From assembly GCA_009885805.1 (NCBI GenBank), contig VFJZ01000029.1:1-51145 (forward strand): DNA of 51,145 nucleotides, read 5' to 3'. Below are positions 37,040 to 45,524 of the stretch, piece by piece; the stretch's first letter is position 1, and the number at the start of each line of letters is the position of its first letter. The position numbers and the translations under genes are program-made. The notes under the pieces were generated by a model. That model did not search any database and was not told where the DNA came from. It saw nothing but the letters and a program-made list of their open reading frames with translations. The stretch is from Actinomycetota bacterium (lineage in GTDB: Bacteria; Actinomycetota; Thermoleophilia; Gaiellales; F1-60-MAGs149).

Positions 37040-38122
37040 CTACATTTGGAGGTAGCGATCCATCAGGTTGTGTTCCTGGAGACGCCGCAGGCCCTCGCGA
37101 ATCTCCCGCGCCTGCGCGGGGCCGACCCCGTCCAGCGCCTCGAGCTCGCGCAGCGGCGCGCGGACGAGTTGATCGAGGTTCGCGAACGCCGCGACGACTG
37201 TCGTCACGAGGTCGTCGGACAGGCGCGGCACCCGCGACAGCGCGCGGTAGCCGCGCGGCGTGACGGCCTGGTCGAGCGGGTTGACCGCGCCGTAGCCGAG
37301 CACCTCGGCGAGCTCCGAGAAATCGAGCAGCCGCCGGTACGGCAGCCCGGCGAAGCGGGCGAGCGTGGCTTCGGCTGTCGCGGCGCCGTCCGTCAGGTAG
37401 TCGCGGACGAGGTTGAGACGGTCGCGCGGCACGTCTTCCATCAGCTCCGTCAGCTGCATGTCGATCAGCCGGCCCTCGCGGCCGAGTTCCGTCACGTTGC
37501 GCTCGATCTCCCCGCCCATGCGCGTCGCCATCTCCGCTCGCTGGACGACGACGAGCACGTCGTCGAGCGTGACGGCGTTCTGGAACTCGAGGGCCGTGAG
37601 GCGATTCGAGACCTGGTCAAGCCGGTTCCGATACGTCTCCAGTGTCGCGACTGCCTGGTTCGTCTTCGCCAGCACGTCGGCGATCGAATCGAGTTGGTAG
37701 CGGAGGCTCTGGAGGTAGAGCGAGACGGTGTCGCGCGCCTGCGAGATCGAGATCACGAGGGCACCGGTCTGCTTCGCGACGCGCTCGGCAGTCCGGTGCC
37801 GCGTGCCGGTCTCCGATGACGCGATCGTCGGGTCCGGCATCAGCTGGACGTTCGCCGAGACGATCCGGGTCGCGGACGCGTTGAGAATGATCGCGCCGTC
37901 CATCTTCGCGAGCTCGTAGAGGAACTGCGCGGAGAATGGATGATCGAGCTGTAGGCCGCCGGAGAAGAGGAACTGCAGCTCGGACGGCTCGCCGATCACG
38001 ATCAGGGCGCCGAGGTGGCCCTTGATGATGTCGTCGATGCCGTGGCGCAGTTCGGTGCCTGGCGCGATGCGCCGCAGGGCAGCGACGAGCGCGGGGTCGC
38101 GGCGTGGGTCCTCTCCGATCAC
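37040..38122 (-). CDS. disA: Diadenylate cyclase / DNA integrity scanning protein DisA
   Basis: 360 residues from a GTG at 38122. The N-terminal DAC domain has [20 protein letters not shown] and D75-G-A with RHRTAE near 107-112, the two catalytic motifs that join two ATP into c-di-AMP. A middle helical spine follows, and the C-terminal helix-hairpin-helix region ([40 protein letters not shown]) binds branched DNA. DisA slows c-di-AMP synthesis at damaged DNA. The start overlaps the stop of the upstream DUF4143 ATPase by 4 bases; in Bacillus and mycobacteria the preceding gene is radA. Confidence 0.97.
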   Translation of the reverse strand: MIGEDPRRDPALVAALRRIAPGTELRHGIDDIIKGHLGALIVIGEPSELQFLFSGGLQLDHPFSAQFLYELAKMDGAIILNASATRIVSANVQLMPDPTIASSETGTRHRTAERVAKQTGALVISISQARDTVSLYLQSLRYQLDSIADVLAKTNQAVATLETYRNRLDQVSNRLTALEFQNAVTLDDVLVVVQRAEMATRMGGEIERNVTELGREGRLIDMQLTELMEDVPRDRLNLVRDYLTDGAATAEATLARFAGLPYRRLLDFSELAEVLGYGAVNPLDQAVTPRGYRALSRVPRLSDDLVTTVVAAFANLDQLVRAPLRELEALDGVGPAQAREIREGLRRLQEHNLMDRYLQM

Positions 38123-39294
38123 GTGGTCGAATTGTACGCCGCGGCGGCGATCAGCTCGCGTGCGGCGACGAGCAGGTCACGCGCCGGTATCGCGGTGACG
38201 TCCGCAGCGAGCGGGAAGCGGACGGCGCCGGCGTGGACGACGATGACGTGGTCGAGCGCGAGGTCGGCGAGCGCTGACCGGATCGACGGCGTGACGCGAG
38301 GCTGGTCGGTGCGTTTCACCTCCACGCCGACACGCCGCCCGCCAACCGAGACCAGCAGGTCGATCTCGGCGCCGCCATGCGTCGCCCAGAACGCCGGGTC
38401 GCGCTCATCGAGCAGCGTGATCAGTTGCTCGATCACGAAGCCTTCGAAGCTCGCGCCGACCTTGGGGTGCGAGTGCAGCGAGGTGGCGTCGGCGATGCCG
38501 AGGAGCCGGTGCAGGAGACCGGAATCACGGACGTAGACCTTCGGCGCGCGCACCTGGCGCTTCGAGAGATTCGCGTGCCACGGGGTCAGCTGACGAACCA
38601 CCAGGGCATCGGTGAGCGCATCGAGGTAGCGGCGAATCGTCGTCTGCGAGACGCCCAGTGCCCGGCCGAGTTCGGCGCCGTTCCACGTCTGGCCGTGGTA
38701 GTGGGCGATCATCGTCCAGAAGCGCCGCATCGTCGCAGCCGGGATGCGGAAACCGAGATTCGCGAGATCGCGTTCGAGGAACGTCGCGATGTAGTCGTCT
38801 CGCCATAGCTCCGAGGCCTGCCCGTCAGCGAGGAACGCCGGTGGCAAACCGCCGCGAAGCCACAGCTCGTCACTCCGCGCGGCGCCCACGTCGACGACAC
38901 GAAGGCCCGGGAGTTCGACAATGGCGACCCTGCCGGCGAGCGACTCGGCGGCGAGGCCGCTGAGGTCAGGCGATGCGCTGCCGAGCACGAGGAAGCGGCC
39001 GGGACGGCGATCCTCGTCGACGAGCACCCGCAGGACGGCGAACAGATCCGGCCGCCGCTGTGCCTCGTCGATCACGACGAGGCCGCGGAGCGATCCGAGC
39101 GCGAGCGTCGGATCGGCAAGCCGTGCGGCGTCGCGCGGATCTTCGAGGTCGAACCGGTGGGACGGCGGTCGCTCGCCGACCAGGCGCGCGAGCGTCGACT
39201 TGCCCGCCTGCCGGGGCCCGACCAGCAAGACGACCGGCGCTCGGCCGAGCGCGTCGCGCAGGCGGGACTCATCGACGGGGCGGGAGAGCAGCAC
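38119..39294 (-). CDS. AAA ATPase with DUF4143 domain
   Basis: 391 residues. N-terminal AAA_14-type ATPase: Walker [15 protein letters not shown] near residues 23-36, Walker [20 protein letters not shown], sensor [14 protein letters not shown], and [10 protein letters not shown]. After a winged-helix-like section ([20 protein letters not shown]) the DUF4143 part has [30 protein letters not shown] and a PD-(D/E)xK-like [20 protein letters not shown]. Such proteins are scattered, often horizontally acquired, and of unknown role. Here it sits exactly between radA and disA, and its stop overlaps the disA start, so it is co-translated with disA. An AT-rich stretch upstream (39295-39355) probably holds its promoter. 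Confidence 0.9.
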   Translation of the reverse strand: MLLSRPVDESRLRDALGRAPVVLLVGPRQAGKSTLARLVGERPPSHRFDLEDPRDAARLADPTLALGSLRGLVVIDEAQRRPDLFAVLRVLVDEDRRPGRFLVLGSASPDLSGLAAESLAGRVAIVELPGLRVVDVGAARSDELWLRGGLPPAFLADGQASELWRDDYIATFLERDLANLGFRIPAATMRRFWTMIAHYHGQTWNGAELGRALGVSQTTIRRYLDALTDALVVRQLTPWHANLSKRQVRAPKVYVRDSGLLHRLLGIADATSLHSHPKVGASFEGFVIEQLITLLDERDPAFWATHGGAEIDLLVSVGGRRVGVEVKRTDQPRVTPSIRSALADLALDHVIVVHAGAVRFPLAADVTAIPARDLLVAARELIAAAAYNSTT

Positions 39295-39381
39295 CGATAC
39301 AGTTTACCTTGTAATTCTCACTCTCCGCGTCTGATTTTCAATGTGAACTGGCTGGCCGCTGACGTCGTATCGTTCCCGACG

Positions 39382-40233
39382 ATGACGCAGCCGCTGCTCG
39401 TGATCGACGCTGATTCTCTCGTTCACCGCGCGTATCACGCGATGCCGCCCGTCAAGGGGGCTGGCGGACGCCCGGTCGGTGCGCTGCTCGGCTTCGCGAA
39501 CATGCTGCTGACGTTGTGGGACGATCGCGCCCCTCGCGCGATCGCCGTCGGCATCGACTCGCGCCAGCCGGGCTACCGCGAGGCGCTGCTCCCTCGCTAC
39601 CAGGCGCAGCGCGATGCCTTCGAGCGTGCGATCGTCGAGCAACTCGACGACCTGGAGGCGTTCCTGACGGGGTTCGGCATCCTGGCCGCCAAGCTGCCCC
39701 AGGCGGAGGCGGACGACGTCATCGCCACGCTCGCGACGAAGGAGGCGGCACGCGGCGGCACGGCGCTGGTCGTGACGAGCGACCGCGACGCCTTCCAACT
39801 GGTCTCCGACGCCGTCACGGTCATTCGCCCGGTCAAGGGCGTGAGCCAGGTCGAAACGGTGAACCGTGAAGGTGTAGTCGAGATTTATGGTGTGTTGCCC
39901 GAGCAGGTGCCGGATCTGATCGCGCTGCGCGGCGACCCGTCCGACAACATCCCAGGAGCGAAGGGCATCGGCCAGAAGACGGCGGCGCGGCTGCTGCGTG
40001 CGCACGGCGATCTCGAGGGTGTCCTCGCCGCGCGGTCCGACCTGCCGGCGGACGAGCTCCGCTCCTACCTGCAGGTGGCGACGATGCGCCGCGACCTACC
40101 CTTCGAGCCGCCGCCCGACGGCGCCCCAAACTGGGCCGGGGGTGCCGCAGCAGCCGCTGAGCGCGGCATCAACCGCCTCGCCGAGCGGCTGGCCGAGCGG
40201 GCGCTGTGCCGGTCTGAAGCGTCAGAAGCGTGA
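39382..40233 (+). CDS. 5'-3' exonuclease (FEN/Pol I N-terminal type)
   Basis: 283 residues from ATG 39382; a longer upstream frame overlaps the divergent ATPase. The N-terminal PIN-like domain has LLVIDADSLVHRAYHAMPPV and AVGIDSRQPGYREALLPRYQ, and the acidic clusters LPQAEADDVIATLA and VVTSDRDAFQLVSD. The helix-3-turn-helix part is LIALRGDPSDNIPGAKGIGQ followed by KTAARLL. This is the 5' nuclease domain of DNA polymerase I as a free protein, used for removing RNA primers or flaps. Polymerase domains are not present. Its last 12 bases overlap the convergent hydrolase gene. Confidence 0.93.
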   Translation: MTQPLLVIDADSLVHRAYHAMPPVKGAGGRPVGALLGFANMLLTLWDDRAPRAIAVGIDSRQPGYREALLPRYQAQRDAFERAIVEQLDDLEAFLTGFGILAAKLPQAEADDVIATLATKEAARGGTALVVTSDRDAFQLVSDAVTVIRPVKGVSQVETVNREGVVEIYGVLPEQVPDLIALRGDPSDNIPGAKGIGQKTAARLLRAHGDLEGVLAARSDLPADELRSYLQVATMRRDLPFEPPPDGAPNWAGGAAAAAERGINRLAERLAERALCRSEASEA

Positions 40234-40977
40234 TTCGAACGCGACGACGATCCGGGCGAACTCGCCCGGCTGGTCGAGGTTCGGCAGATGCGAGCAGCCC
40301 TTCATCACGACGAACCGGCCATCGGGGACGCCGGCCGCGAGCAGCCTCGACCCGGCCAGCATCGCCGGCTGATCGGAGTCGCCGCAGATCGCGAGCACCG
40401 GGCAGCGGATCTCGCCGAGGCGGCCAATCGCCGGCGGGTCGAGCCGCACCTCGCTGGACAGGTCCTCGTCGCGCGCCGCGATCGCCGCGTTCCAGGGCCG
40501 CACCTGGGCGAACACTGCCGGGTCGCGGATCCACATCGCCGTGTCGAGATCGATCGCTCGCTCCTGATCGCCGGACTCCCACACCGCCGACACCTCGTCC
40601 CAGCCAGCGCGCAGTGCGGCGTCGGGTTCGCCGCCGTGCGGGCCGATGCCGACCGCGATCAGTGCCTGCACACGTTCGGGCGCCGCGATCGCCAGGTCGA
40701 TCGCCGTCGCGCCGCCCATCGACGACCCGACCAGGAGCGCGGTCTCCGCGCCGGCCGCGTCGAGCACCGCGAGCGCGTCGTCCAGCGGCCGGAACGGACC
40801 CGCGGGGGAGGCCGAGCGACCGAAACCGCGCGCATCGAACCGCAGCACGCGATGGTCGGTGGCGAACGCCTGGAGCTGCGGCTCCCACATGCGGCTGTCC
40901 GCGATCCCGGCGTGCAGCAGGAGGAGCGCCGGCCCGGCGCCATGCTCGTCCCACCAGAGACCGTCGGTCAGGGGCAC
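40222..40977 (-). CDS. Alpha/beta hydrolase
   Basis: 251 residues from a GTG at 40977. Alpha/beta-hydrolase fold: LLLHAGIADSRMWEPQLQAF (oxyanion HAG), RFDARGFGRSASP, nucleophile elbow LVGSSMGGATAIDLAI with Ser, acid in AICGDSDQPAML, and final His in MKGCSHLPNLDQPGEFARIV. Close to the lactone-hydrolase/3-oxoadipate enol-lactonase style, substrate unknown. Overlaps the amidotransferase stop by 10 bases and is the end of the radA-amidotransferase-hydrolase run. Confidence 0.88.
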   Translation of the reverse strand: MPLTDGLWWDEHGAGPALLLLHAGIADSRMWEPQLQAFATDHRVLRFDARGFGRSASPAGPFRPLDDALAVLDAAGAETALLVGSSMGGATAIDLAIAAPERVQALIAVGIGPHGGEPDAALRAGWDEVSAVWESGDQERAIDLDTAMWIRDPAVFAQVRPWNAAIAARDEDLSSEVRLDPPAIGRLGEIRCPVLAICGDSDQPAMLAGSRLLAAGVPDGRFVVMKGCSHLPNLDQPGEFARIVVAFESRF

Positions 40978-41678
40978 GCGTGGTCCAGGAAGCGGGTGAA
41001 CAGCTCCCGGGCGAGCGGCTGCATCACCGGCATCGCGGTGGCGAACTCGGCCAGTAAACGGGCGTTCCCGCCGGGGCCCAGCACGCGATCGGCGTAGGCG
41101 GCGTACTCCGGCACGTCCGCCCAGGCCGTGCCCATCGCCGCGTCCACCTCGAGGTGGAACTGCAGCCCATACGCTCGCTCGCCGTAGCGGAACGCCTGGT
41201 TCGCGTACGCCGGCGACTCCAGCAACCGGACGGCGCCGGCCGGCAGATCGAACGTGTCACCATGCCACTGCAGGGTCGGGAAGGACTGCGGCAGGCCGCC
41301 GGTGACGGGGTCGGCGGCGCCCTCGCTCGTCAGCTGGACATCGAGGATGCCGACCTCCGGCTGCTCGCCGGGATAGACGCGCGCGCCGAGCGCGGCGGCG
41401 AGCAGCTGCACGCCGAGGCAGGCGCCGAAGTAGGCCCGGCCGGCGCGCACCGCCTCGCCGATCGCCCGCACCTCGTCGCGCAGCCACGGGTGCGCATCCT
41501 CCTCGTAGACACCTTGCGGGCCGCCCATCGCGACGATCAGGTCGAACGGCCGCCAGTCGGGCAGCGGCTCGCCCTCGTCCAGCTCCACCCGCACGATCTC
41601 GGCGCCGCGCCCGCGCAGCACCTCCTCGTAGACGCCGGGCGGCTCGCAGGCGATGTGCTGCAGGACCAGAACCCTCAC
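40968..41678 (-). CDS. Class I glutamine amidotransferase-like protein
   Basis: 236 residues from a GTG at 41678 overlapping the radA stop (GTGA). Triad: nucleophile Cys in YFGACLGVQLLAAALGA, His and Glu in YGLQFHLEVD. Other parts: FDLIVAMGGPQGVYEEDAHP and TLQWHGDTFDLPAGAVRLLE, a set shared with GMP synthase-like free-standing amidotransferases of unknown acceptor (possibly gamma-glutamyl hydrolases acting on polyamines or peptides). No synthetase partner is nearby. Coupled to radA by overlap, perhaps only by chance of compact gene order. Confidence 0.88.
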   Translation of the reverse strand: MRVLVLQHIACEPPGVYEEVLRGRGAEIVRVELDEGEPLPDWRPFDLIVAMGGPQGVYEEDAHPWLRDEVRAIGEAVRAGRAYFGACLGVQLLAAALGARVYPGEQPEVGILDVQLTSEGAADPVTGGLPQSFPTLQWHGDTFDLPAGAVRLLESPAYANQAFRYGERAYGLQFHLEVDAAMGTAWADVPEYAAYADRVLGPGGNARLLAEFATAMPVMQPLARELFTRFLDHACP

Positions 41679-43018
41679 CGGGCCTCCGGCAGCGCGATCG
41701 CCAGTGCCTCGGCGATGCCGCCCGCGGTCCGGAGGCTCGTGCCGGCGACGCCGAGCGTCCCGCCGGGGGCGAGCGCGTGCGTGAGCCCGAGGCGCTGGGC
41801 CTCGCGCAGGCGGCGCTCGGCCTGGCTGACGGAACGGAGCCGCCCGGTCAGCCCGATCTCGCCGAACGCGACCAGCGGCCCGGTCGGCACGCCGCGCGCG
41901 GCCGAGGCGACTGCCAGGGCGATCGCGAGATCGGCGGCCGGCTCGTCGATCGCGACACCGCCCGCGACGTTCACGAACACGTCGGCGCTGCCGAGCGCGA
42001 GTCCGCCGTGGCGCTGCAGGACGGCGAGGATCATCGCCAGGCGATTGCGGTCGACGCCGGTCGCCAGGCGTCGCGGCATCTGCAGGTCGCTCGGCGCGAC
42101 CAGCGCCTGCACCTCCAGCAGCAGCGGCCGCGAGCCCTCCACCGAACAGGCGACGACCGACCCGGGGCCACCGAGATCGCCACGGCCGAGCAACGCCGAG
42201 GGGTCGCTGACGGTCTGAAGGCCGGTGGCGGTCATCTCGAAGACGCCGATCTCCGCCGTCGAGCCGAAGCGGTTCTTGGCCGCGCGCAGGATCCGCAGAT
42301 CGGCCGTCCGGTCGCCCTCGAAGATCAGAACGGCGTCGACCAGGTGCTCGAGCACGCGCGGCCCGGCGACGGCGCCGTCCTTCGTGACGTGCCCGACGAG
42401 GACGATCGCGATGCCGTGCTCCTTCGCGACCCGCAGGAGCCTGCCGGCCGCCTCGCGCACCTGCGAGACGGATCCCGGCGCCGACTGCAGGTCGCCGGCC
42501 CACATCGTCTGCACGGAGTCCACTACGGCCACGGCGGGCTTCTCCTGCACGAGCGTCGCGCAGACCACGTCGAGGTCGGTCTCGGCGATAACGCCGATCC
42601 GCCCGGAGCCGCCGATCCGCTCGGCGCGCATCCGCACCTGCGCCGGAGACTCCTCGCCGCAGACCATCAGCACGGGCAGTCGCGCCGCGATGTTGGCGAG
42701 CGCCATCGTCGTCAGCGTCGACTTGCCGATGCCGGGATCGCCGCCGATCAGCACCAGCGAGCCGGGGACGAGCCCGCCACCGAGTACTCGGTCGAGCTCG
42801 TCGATGCCGGTCGGCAGCCGGTCGTGCCGGACGGCGACGACCTCGGCCAGCGCGAGTGGCTGGCGCGCGCCAGCCGTGCTCGGGCCGCGCCGGCCGGTCG
42901 GCAGCGCCAGCTCCTCCACGAGCGAACTCCACGCCTGGCAGCCGGGGCAGCGCCCGTGCCACTTCGGCTGGGCGGCTCCGCATTCCTGGCAGACGTAGCG
43001 GGTCTTGGCGGCGAGCAT
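41675..43018 (-). CDS. radA: DNA repair ATPase RadA
   Basis: 447 residues, usual size. C4 zinc finger CQECGAAQPKWHGRCPGCQA at the N-terminus; RecA-like core with Walker A IGGDPGIGKSTLT and Walker B VAVVDSVQT; the RadA-specific KNRFGST motif followed by EIGVFEMTATGLQ; and a Lon-protease-like C-terminal domain (VNVAGGVAIDEPAADLAIAL, LVAFGEIGLTGRLRSVSQAE) lacking protease activity. RadA drives branch migration of recombination intermediates. In Bacillus the next gene is disA; here hydrolase, amidotransferase, exonuclease and ATPase genes intervene. Confidence 0.97.
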   Translation of the reverse strand: MLAAKTRYVCQECGAAQPKWHGRCPGCQAWSSLVEELALPTGRRGPSTAGARQPLALAEVVAVRHDRLPTGIDELDRVLGGGLVPGSLVLIGGDPGIGKSTLTTMALANIAARLPVLMVCGEESPAQVRMRAERIGGSGRIGVIAETDLDVVCATLVQEKPAVAVVDSVQTMWAGDLQSAPGSVSQVREAAGRLLRVAKEHGIAIVLVGHVTKDGAVAGPRVLEHLVDAVLIFEGDRTADLRILRAAKNRFGSTAEIGVFEMTATGLQTVSDPSALLGRGDLGGPGSVVACSVEGSRPLLLEVQALVAPSDLQMPRRLATGVDRNRLAMILAVLQRHGGLALGSADVFVNVAGGVAIDEPAADLAIALAVASAARGVPTGPLVAFGEIGLTGRLRSVSQAERRLREAQRLGLTHALAPGGTLGVAGTSLRTAGGIAEALAIALPEAR

Positions 43019-43049
43019 CAGGGGCGTGAACGTTACCGCCCCGGTCGGC

Positions 43050-43082
43050 GTGGGACAACGGGGCCGGGCCCCGTTGTCCCAC
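43050..43082. repeat. 33-base palindrome (arms GTGGGACAACGGGGC)
   Basis: Two perfect 15-base arms around CGG, in the gap upstream of radA and directly after a possible small minus-strand ORF (stop at 43086). It could act as a terminator for that ORF, but there is no T-run. Same size class and a similar GGCCGGGCC centre as the palindromes at 14652-14686 and 30063-30095. Confidence 0.7.
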
Positions 43083-43085
43083 CGC

Positions 43086-43196
43086 TCAGCGCGGCGGTGG
43101 CGGCCGGACGAGCTGGCCTGGCACCGGGAATGACGACGGCTTCGGGGCCGGCGCGGAGCCGGCTTGAACGGGGCGGAACGTGATGCGATCTTCCAT
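43086..43196 (-). CDS. Possible small proline-rich protein (36 aa)
   Basis: ATG at 43196 with TAGGAGTGAG upstream (AGGAG about 11 bases away) opens MEDRITFRPVQAGSAPAPKP, then SSFPVPGQLVRPPPPR and stop. It lies alone in the 263-base gap between radA and the dehydrogenase gene and ends just before a strong palindrome, as a small transcription unit would. There is no recognised family, and the size makes chance likely. Offered as a candidate only. Confidence 0.3.
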   Translation of the reverse strand: MEDRITFRPVQAGSAPAPKPSSFPVPGQLVRPPPPR

Positions 43197-43281
43197 TGAA
43201 ACTCTCACTCCTACCGACGGGAACCTGCTGGAGATATCGGAGGATTTCCGAGGCGGCGTCATCCCCCGATAGGGTTCGGCG

Positions 43282-44304
43282 ATGCGCGCGATCGCGATCA
43301 TCGGCGCCGACGGTCCGGAGTCGGCGTCCCTGCACGACCTACCCGCGCCCGAACCCGGCCCCGGCGAGGTTCGCGTCGCCCTCGCCGCGTCGTCGCTCAA
43401 CCACGCCGACATCTGGGCTTCACGGGGTCAGCCTCGCATCGAACGGCGGTTCCCGTTCATCCTCGGCATCGACGGCGCCGGCTCGATCGACGCCGTCGGG
43501 GAGGGCGTGACCGACGCGCGCATCGGCGAGGAGGTCGTCCTCAATCCGATCCTCAGCTGCGGCCGCTGCGCCCGCTGCGCCGCGGGTGAGCGGATGCTCT
43601 GCCGGACGTTCCGGATGCTCGGCGAACATGTCGACGGCACGCACGCCGACGCCGTCTGCGTCCCGACGATCGGCGCCGTGCCACGCCCTCCTGAACTCGA
43701 CGCCGTCACGGCGGCCGCCGGTGCGACCGTCTACGCGACGGCCTACCGGATGCTGTTCAGCAAGGGACGGCTCGCGCCGGGCGAGCGCGTCCTGATCCAC
43801 GGCATCGGCGGCGGACTCGCCCTGGCTGCGCTGCAACTCGCGAAGACGGCCGGCGCGACCTGCGTCGTCACGTCCTCCGACGACACGAAGCTCGAACGCG
43901 CCCTCGCCCTCGGCGCCGACCACGCCGTCAACTACCGGCAGGGCGACCTCGTCGCAGCCGTGCGCTCGGCGGTGGGCGCCGCGGATGTGATCATCGACTC
44001 GGTCGGCGCTGCCGTTTGGGACGCGAGCTTCCGCCTGCTGGCGGAGAACGGCCGGCTCGTCAACGCGGGCGCCGCCGGCGGTGATCGCGGGCAGGTGCCG
44101 ATCGTTCACCTGTTCTGGCGCCAGCTCGAGGTGATCGGCTCCTCGATGGCGTCGGACGGAGAGTTCCGCGACGCGCTGCGCTTCGTGGTCGCGAATGGGC
44201 TGCGACCGGTCATCGATCGGACGGTTCCGCTCGAAGGTGTACCGGAGGCGTTACTGGCCCTCGAGCGCGGCGAGCAGTTCGGCAAGATCGCCGTCTCCCG
44301 CTGA
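43282..44304 (+). CDS. Zinc-binding alcohol dehydrogenase family oxidoreductase (MDR)
   Basis: 340 residues. GroES-like domain: LNHADIWASRGQP, FPFILGIDGAGSIDAVGEGV, and structural-zinc cysteines in NPILSCGRCARCAAGERMLC; Rossmann domain: LIHGIGGGLALAALQLAKTA (G-x-G-x-x-A variant), ATCVVTSSDDTKLERALALG, ADHAVNYRQGD, VIIDSVGAAVWDASFRLLAE. The C-terminal VPEALLALERGEQFGKIAVS is usual for NADPH-quinone-type or alcohol dehydrogenase MDR proteins. Substrate unknown. Monocistronic and convergent with the NlpC/P60 gene 8 bases away. Confidence 0.92.
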   Translation: MRAIAIIGADGPESASLHDLPAPEPGPGEVRVALAASSLNHADIWASRGQPRIERRFPFILGIDGAGSIDAVGEGVTDARIGEEVVLNPILSCGRCARCAAGERMLCRTFRMLGEHVDGTHADAVCVPTIGAVPRPPELDAVTAAAGATVYATAYRMLFSKGRLAPGERVLIHGIGGGLALAALQLAKTAGATCVVTSSDDTKLERALALGADHAVNYRQGDLVAAVRSAVGAADVIIDSVGAAVWDASFRLLAENGRLVNAGAAGGDRGQVPIVHLFWRQLEVIGSSMASDGEFRDALRFVVANGLRPVIDRTVPLEGVPEALLALERGEQFGKIAVSR

Positions 44305-44311
44305 GGTCGCT

Positions 44312-44941
44312 TCAGCGCCCGCTGTAGGGCCGCACCGCGCCGACGTAACGCCCGCCGAAGTACATCCCCTCGTGCCCCGGGTGGTTCCCTTCGGGACGGA
44401 AGAAGACGAGGTCGCCGGGGCGCAGACGCTCGGCTGCGATCCGCTCGCCCTCGAGCCACTGCAGCCCGGTGAAGTGGTGCAGCGGCACGCCGAGCTGCCC
44501 GTAGACATACATCGTCAGGCCAGAGCAGTCGAACCCGCCGCTCGGCGTCGCGCCGCCCCAGACGTAGGGGATGCCGAGGTACTTCAGTGCGATCTGGGCC
44601 GCGCGCTCGCCAATCGCGGCACCGCGTTCGCCGCGGGCGTACTGCTTGCCCTCGTCGTGCCCGTCCGCCGCCACCGGGATCAGCCGCAGCTCGGCGAGGC
44701 TGCCACGGTTGGCGAGCGTCTGGAGGTCGTCGATCGCGCCGATCGTCTCGGCCAGACTCGTCGCCTGGACCCGAATCCGGTGGCCGCCGACGGCGTGGAC
44801 GAGAAACGGCGCGGCGCCGTCAGGCAGGGCATCGAGAACGGTCAGGGCGCCGTCCACGGCGCCGGCGCGGAGCCGCATCTCCGGTGGCAGGTCGTACGGT
44901 GAGCCCTGTTGCACGGCACTGATCAGTTCCGGGAACAACAC
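44312..44941 (-). CDS. NlpC/P60 cell-wall peptidase (leader in another frame)
   Basis: 209 codons from a GTG at 44941. The C-terminal NlpC/P60 domain has LKYLGIPYVWGGATPSGGFD, CSGLTMYVYGQL (catalytic Cys), HHFTGLQW, RLRPGDLVFFRPEGNHPGHE (catalytic His region) and GMYFGGRYVGAVRP; it cleaves peptide bonds in peptidoglycan stems. As annotated it has no signal peptide, yet the frame just upstream (45086-44935) encodes QQPDRSADTSVVRRFLTFAL, LVVPLTAGPAGA and RASAAVTGVV, an export signal. A single extra base in the CCC near 44933 would join them (GVV-PELISAVQQ), so the true gene is likely 44312-45086 with a frameshift. Same domain type as the gene at 45525. Confidence 0.85.
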   Translation of the reverse strand: MLFPELISAVQQGSPYDLPPEMRLRAGAVDGALTVLDALPDGAAPFLVHAVGGHRIRVQATSLAETIGAIDDLQTLANRGSLAELRLIPVAADGHDEGKQYARGERGAAIGERAAQIALKYLGIPYVWGGATPSGGFDCSGLTMYVYGQLGVPLHHFTGLQWLEGERIAAERLRPGDLVFFRPEGNHPGHEGMYFGGRYVGAVRPYSGR

Positions 44942-45086
44942 CGGTCACGGCCGCGCTCGCGCGCCCGTGACCGTCGTGGGGACGCATGGCGCCCGCAGGG
45001 CCGGCCGTGAGCGGCACGACGAGCAGGGCAAAGGTGAGAAAACGCCGTACAACTGATGTATCGGCGCTGCGGTCAGGTTGCTGCAC
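44935..45086 (-). pseudogene. Frameshifted signal-peptide leader of the NlpC/P60 gene
   Basis: From a GTG at 45086 the frame encodes a basic start, hydrophobic RRFLTFALLVVPLTAG and an AGA cleavage region, then MRPHDGHGRASAAVTGVV, after which it runs into nonsense while the NlpC/P60 gene starts in the neighbouring frame. It is best read as the 5' part of that gene. Confidence 0.55.
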
Positions 45087-45107
45087 CCGGGGTACACTGG
45101 GTGCGTC

Positions 45108-45467
45108 GTGAGCTTCCGGACGATCCGCCAGTCGCCCCCGCGCCGCCGCCTTCTCGCGATCGCCCTGCTGGCGCTAGTCGCCCTGTTCGCGGGTCGCGCG
45201 GTCGTCCACCACCTCGCAAGCGATCTCGCACCAGCCGCGACGCAGGCGCATCACGCGCCGGACGCGGGCGCCGAGACGGCCGAGATCACCGTCATCGGGC
45301 TGCTCTACATGCTGCTGGTCGGCGGCCTGCTGCTGGTCCGCGCCGGAGGCGGCGCCGTCCGCCGGAGCACCGGCACGCCGCGCTGGAGCGAGGCGGCCCT
45401 GGCCGGGTACGCCAACCGTCGCGCCGACCGGCCGACGGCCGCAGCGCTGCAGCGATTCCAAACCTGA
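45108..45467 (+). CDS. Hypothetical small membrane protein
   Basis: About 119 residues from a GTG at 45108 (VSFRTIRQSPPRRRLLAIAL); an in-frame ATG at 45078 is possible but overlaps the divergent leader. Two hydrophobic helices (LLAIALLALVALFAGRAV; ITVIGLLYMLLVGGLLLV) flank a polar, His/Ala-rich outside stretch (HHLASDLAPAATQAHHAPDA); the C-terminal tail is basic (RRSTGTPRWSEAALAGYANR). No recognised family. It precedes the secreted NlpC/P60 gene by 57 bases and may share its transcript. Confidence 0.6.
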   Translation: MSFRTIRQSPPRRRLLAIALLALVALFAGRAVVHHLASDLAPAATQAHHAPDAGAETAEITVIGLLYMLLVGGLLLVRAGGGAVRRSTGTPRWSEAALAGYANRRADRPTAAALQRFQT

Positions 45468-45524
45468 TCGCTCCCTGATGCCCCTGCCGGCGACGACCGG
45501 CGAGTCGAATCAGGAGGTCTACTG

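Noticed and set aside
40968-43082. Apparent fusion of a 704-residue protein ending in the amidotransferase
   Set aside because: The N-terminal 468 codons are an out-of-frame reading of radA; the amidotransferase starts at GTG 41678.
45468-45524. c-di-AMP riboswitch before the secreted NlpC/P60 gene (disA is in the window)
   Set aside because: Only 57 bases lie between the genes, too short for a ydaO-type riboswitch; only a 5-bp hairpin is visible.
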